NCBI GenBank assembly: GCA_947631675.1
Contig: CANRMG010000076.1
Location: forward strand, 1-8,353
DNA: 8,353 nucleotides
From: an uncultured Oscillospiraceae bacterium
GTDB taxonomy: Bacteria; Bacillota_A; Clostridia; Oscillospirales; Oscillospiraceae
Direction: 5' to 3'
Shown: positions 6,333 to 8,353 of the stretch, one piece after another
How the letters are laid out: every line of letters starts with the position of its first letter
Position numbering within the stretch: position 1 is the stretch's first letter
The notes under the pieces: model-generated
The model's input: the letters and a program-made list of their open reading frames with translations, nothing else
Database searches by the model: none
What the model was told of the DNA's origin: nothing
Program-made: the position numbers and the translations under genes

Positions 6333-8353
6333 ATGCTTGAGCTTTTAGCGCCCGCCGGGAGCACGGAGGCGGTCATCGCCGCGGTGCAGAGCGGAGCGGA
6401 CATCGTGTATATGGGCGACGGGCTCACGGCCCCCGGGAAGAGCGGACAGGATCTGGACCGGGAGGGCCTGGCCCGGAGCATCCGCTACTGCCGGATGCGG
6501 GGGTGCGCCGCCGCGGTATCCATCGGCGGCCTGTGCACGGATGAGAGCATGGACCGGACGCTGGACCTGGCCGTGTTCGCGGCGAAGGAGGGGGCGGATG
6601 CCCTCATCGTCCGGGACATCGGGCTCATCGGCGCCCTGCGCCGGGTGCTGCCGGATATGCCCCTATGGGGCGATATACGCTTGGCCGTCAGCAGCCTGGA
6701 GGGCGTGACAGCCGCCGCTGCCATGGGCCTGGACCGGGTGACCCTGGCCCCGGAGCTGAGTGCGGAGCAGATCGCCGACGTCGCCCGCAAGGCCCCCATC
6801 GAGACGGCGGTATGCGTCCACGGGCCCGTGTGCGTGGCCCACGGCGGACGCTGCTACATAGGCGCTTTGGCCCACGAGCACCGCAGCGACAGCTGCATGA
6901 ACTGCACCATGCCCTGCCAGGGACGGTTCTCCCTGGGCGGGCGGATGGACGAGCGGCCGCTGGCCATGGCGGATGTGTGCCTTATCGACCACCTGGAGGG
7001 CCTGGAGGCGGTGGGCGTGAAGTGCGCCCTCATCGAGGGACGGGACCGGGGACCGGAGTACGTGGCCTATGTGACCCGGCTCTATGCCCGGGCCATCCGG
7101 GAGCAGGTGATGCCCTCGGATGACGAGCGGGAGACCCTGCGGCAGGTGTTCTCCTCCGGCGCCCTCACGGACGGGTACTTCACCGGGGAGCCGGGGGCGG
7201 ATATGTTCGCCCTGCCCGAGCGCCAGCCGGACCGGGCGGCGGCCCGGACCGTGTCGGAGGTCCGCAAGAGCTATATGAACGGCGAACTTCGCCGGGTGCC
7301 GGTGAAGTTTTACGCGGTGATGCAGCCGGGCAAACCGGCCCTGTTCGCCGCGGAGGACAATATGGGCCGCCGGGCGGCCTACAAGGGCTACGAGCCCATA
7401 GACCTGGGCCGGCAGGGCATATCCGCCGGCCGGGTGCGGGAGATCCTGTACCGGACGGGGGGCACGCCCTTCAACTGTACGGAAGTCAACTGCGCCATCG
7501 ACCAGGGCCTGGACTATCCCGACGAGGCGGTGGAGGAGGCCCGGAAGGCCCTATTGGGGGAGCTGGCGGACAAGAGCCGGGACAGCGATCAGGTCCGTGA
7601 GGGTCCCCGTCCGGCCATGCCGGAGGGCCTGGAGGACCCCGGTGCGCCGAAGCTCATCATCCAGGTGACCAGCACCAACCAGCTGACGGCGGAGCTGGCC
7701 GCCACGGGGCCGGACCTCTTGTACGTGCCGGCGGAGCTGCTGGCGGCGGGGACGGAGGGCCTTGAGCACTTCACGGCCCGGGGCACCGAGATCGCGGCGG
7801 TGCTGCCGGCGGTGGTGTCCGAGGCGGAAAAGCCGGAGCTGCGGGAGCTTCTGGAGACCCTGAAGGCCCGGGGCGTCACCCAGGTCCTGGCGGGAGATCT
7901 GGGGCTGCTGGCCGCGGCGGGCCAGGCGGGCATGGCCGTGCGGGGGGACTTTGGCCTGAACGTGGCCAACTCCTGGACGCTGCACCGGCTGGGCCGGGCG
8001 GGCTTCCGGTCCGTGACCGCCTCCTGCGAGCTGACGGCCCGGCAGATCGCGGCGCTGGCCAAGAGCGCCCCCACGGAGATGATCGTCTACGGCCGGGTGC
8101 CGGTGATGGTGACGGACCACTGCCTGATCCGCAACAGCGCGGGGCGGTGCTCCTGCTCCACGCCCACCAGCATGTCGGACGCCTTCGGCGGCGTGTATCC
8201 GGTGGCGAAGGGCTTCGGCTGCCGGAACACGGTCTATGACGCCCGGAAGATATTCCTGGCCGACCACCCGGAGGTATATACCGGGGTGGGGCTGTGGGGC
8301 CTGCGGCTGCTGTTCACGGCGGAGAGCCCCCGGGAGTGCGTACTGGTGACGGA
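6333..8353 (+). CDS. U32-family protein with DUF3656 (RlhA-like; annotated as collagenase-like peptidase), 3'-truncated
   Basis: The frame is open from ATG 6333 (SD GAGGGG at 6323-6328) to the window end, 673 codons with no stop. It starts with the family-typical LELLAPAGSTEAV and a TIM-barrel-like domain (about 1-290). The U32 signature lies at 159-177 (VHGPVC...GRCYIG), and an IEGR...PEYVA segment near 234-244. Cysteines 167, 174, 191 and 231 have nearly the spacing of the [4Fe-4S] ligands known in UbiU-type U32 proteins. A DUF3656 segment follows (about 320-410), then a second barrel half (about 440-673) with YGRVPVMVTDHC and a second cysteine set (C597, C606, C608, C630). Large U32 proteins with DUF3656 include RlhA, which hydroxylates 23S rRNA C2501 using prephenate, so an RNA-modifying Fe-S enzyme is likelier than a protease. 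The signature departs from the classic form: E to A at 159, F to C at 161, final S to G at 177. Full length is unknown. Confidence 0.9.
   Translation, partial: MLELLAPAGSTEAVIAAVQSGADIVYMGDGLTAPGKSGQDLDREGLARSIRYCRMRGCAAAVSIGGLCTDESMDRTLDLAVFAAKEGADALIVRDIGLIGALRRVLPDMPLWGDIRLAVSSLEGVTAAAAMGLDRVTLAPELSAEQIADVARKAPIETAVCVHGPVCVAHGGRCYIGALAHEHRSDSCMNCTMPCQGRFSLGGRMDERPLAMADVCLIDHLEGLEAVGVKCALIEGRDRGPEYVAYVTRLYARAIREQVMPSDDERETLRQVFSSGALTDGYFTGEPGADMFALPERQPDRAAARTVSEVRKSYMNGELRRVPVKFYAVMQPGKPALFAAEDNMGRRAAYKGYEPIDLGRQGISAGRVREILYRTGGTPFNCTEVNCAIDQGLDYPDEAVEEARKALLGELADKSRDSDQVREGPRPAMPEGLEDPGAPKLIIQVTSTNQLTAELAATGPDLLYVPAELLAAGTEGLEHFTARGTEIAAVLPAVVSEAEKPELRELLETLKARGVTQVLAGDLGLLAAAGQAGMAVRGDFGLNVANSWTLHRLGRAGFRSVTASCELTARQIAALAKSAPTEMIVYGRVPVMVTDHCLIRNSAGRCSCSTPTSMSDAFGGVYPVAKGFGCRNTVYDARKIFLADHPEVYTGVGLWGLRLLFTAESPRECVLVT

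Noticed and set aside
5339..6481. 380-codon open frame on the minus strand, antisense to the PHP gene
   Set aside because: It covers a gene with all catalytic motifs intact on the plus strand, and its own product is P/G/H/R-rich without motifs.
7551..8267. 238-codon open frame on the minus strand within the U32 gene
   Set aside because: It is a shadow of the continuous U32 frame, which carries family motifs on both sides of this segment.

Overview
The window looks like chromosomal DNA of a GC-rich Firmicute. The best guess is a gut clostridial lineage such as the Oscillospiraceae. This rests on GC-rich third codon positions, strong AGGAG-type ribosome binding sites, clear TTGACA/TATAAT promoters, and a DnaD-family protein next to a DnaC/DnaI-type helicase-loader ATPase, a Firmicutes hallmark. 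The genus is inference. No insertion sequence, integrase, CRISPR array, tRNA or rRNA was seen.

Layout. (1) 1-1974, plus strand: the 3' three quarters of clpB, the Hsp104-type disaggregase, ending at a near-perfect bidirectional terminator (1979-2010). (2) 2018-3346, minus strand: a 12-helix-type MFS transporter gene. It is preceded by a consensus sigma-A promoter and a leader of about 140 nt holding a five-codon peptide (MMFRS) and a nested RNA fold that buries the transporter's ribosome binding site. (3) 3343-5258, minus strand: a two-gene replication operon, a DnaD-domain protein followed 14 nt later by a DnaC/DnaI-like ATPase with a four-cysteine cluster. (4) 5303-5363: two back-to-back divergent promoters. 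(5) 5384-6232, plus strand: a PHP-domain phosphoesterase (RNase AM/YciV type). (6) 6333 to the window end, plus strand: a large U32-family protein (RlhA-like, with DUF3656), cut by the window edge.

Most of the window is housekeeping: protein disaggregation, primosome assembly, and nucleotide or RNA turnover and modification. The exception is the MFS gene. It has the architecture of ribosome-mediated attenuation used by inducible antibiotic-resistance genes: a perfect-consensus promoter, a very short leader peptide with its own ribosome binding site, and codons 3-5 plus the stop of that peptide forming one arm of a 21-bp helix. The other arm contains the transporter's Shine-Dalgarno sequence, directly after a run of six U. 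A ribosome stalled on the peptide should open the helix and turn on the pump. This is the strongest candidate in the window for an undescribed regulatory system. Its -35 box also overlaps the stop codon of the dnaC-like gene, so the leader fold may double as the terminator of the replication operon.
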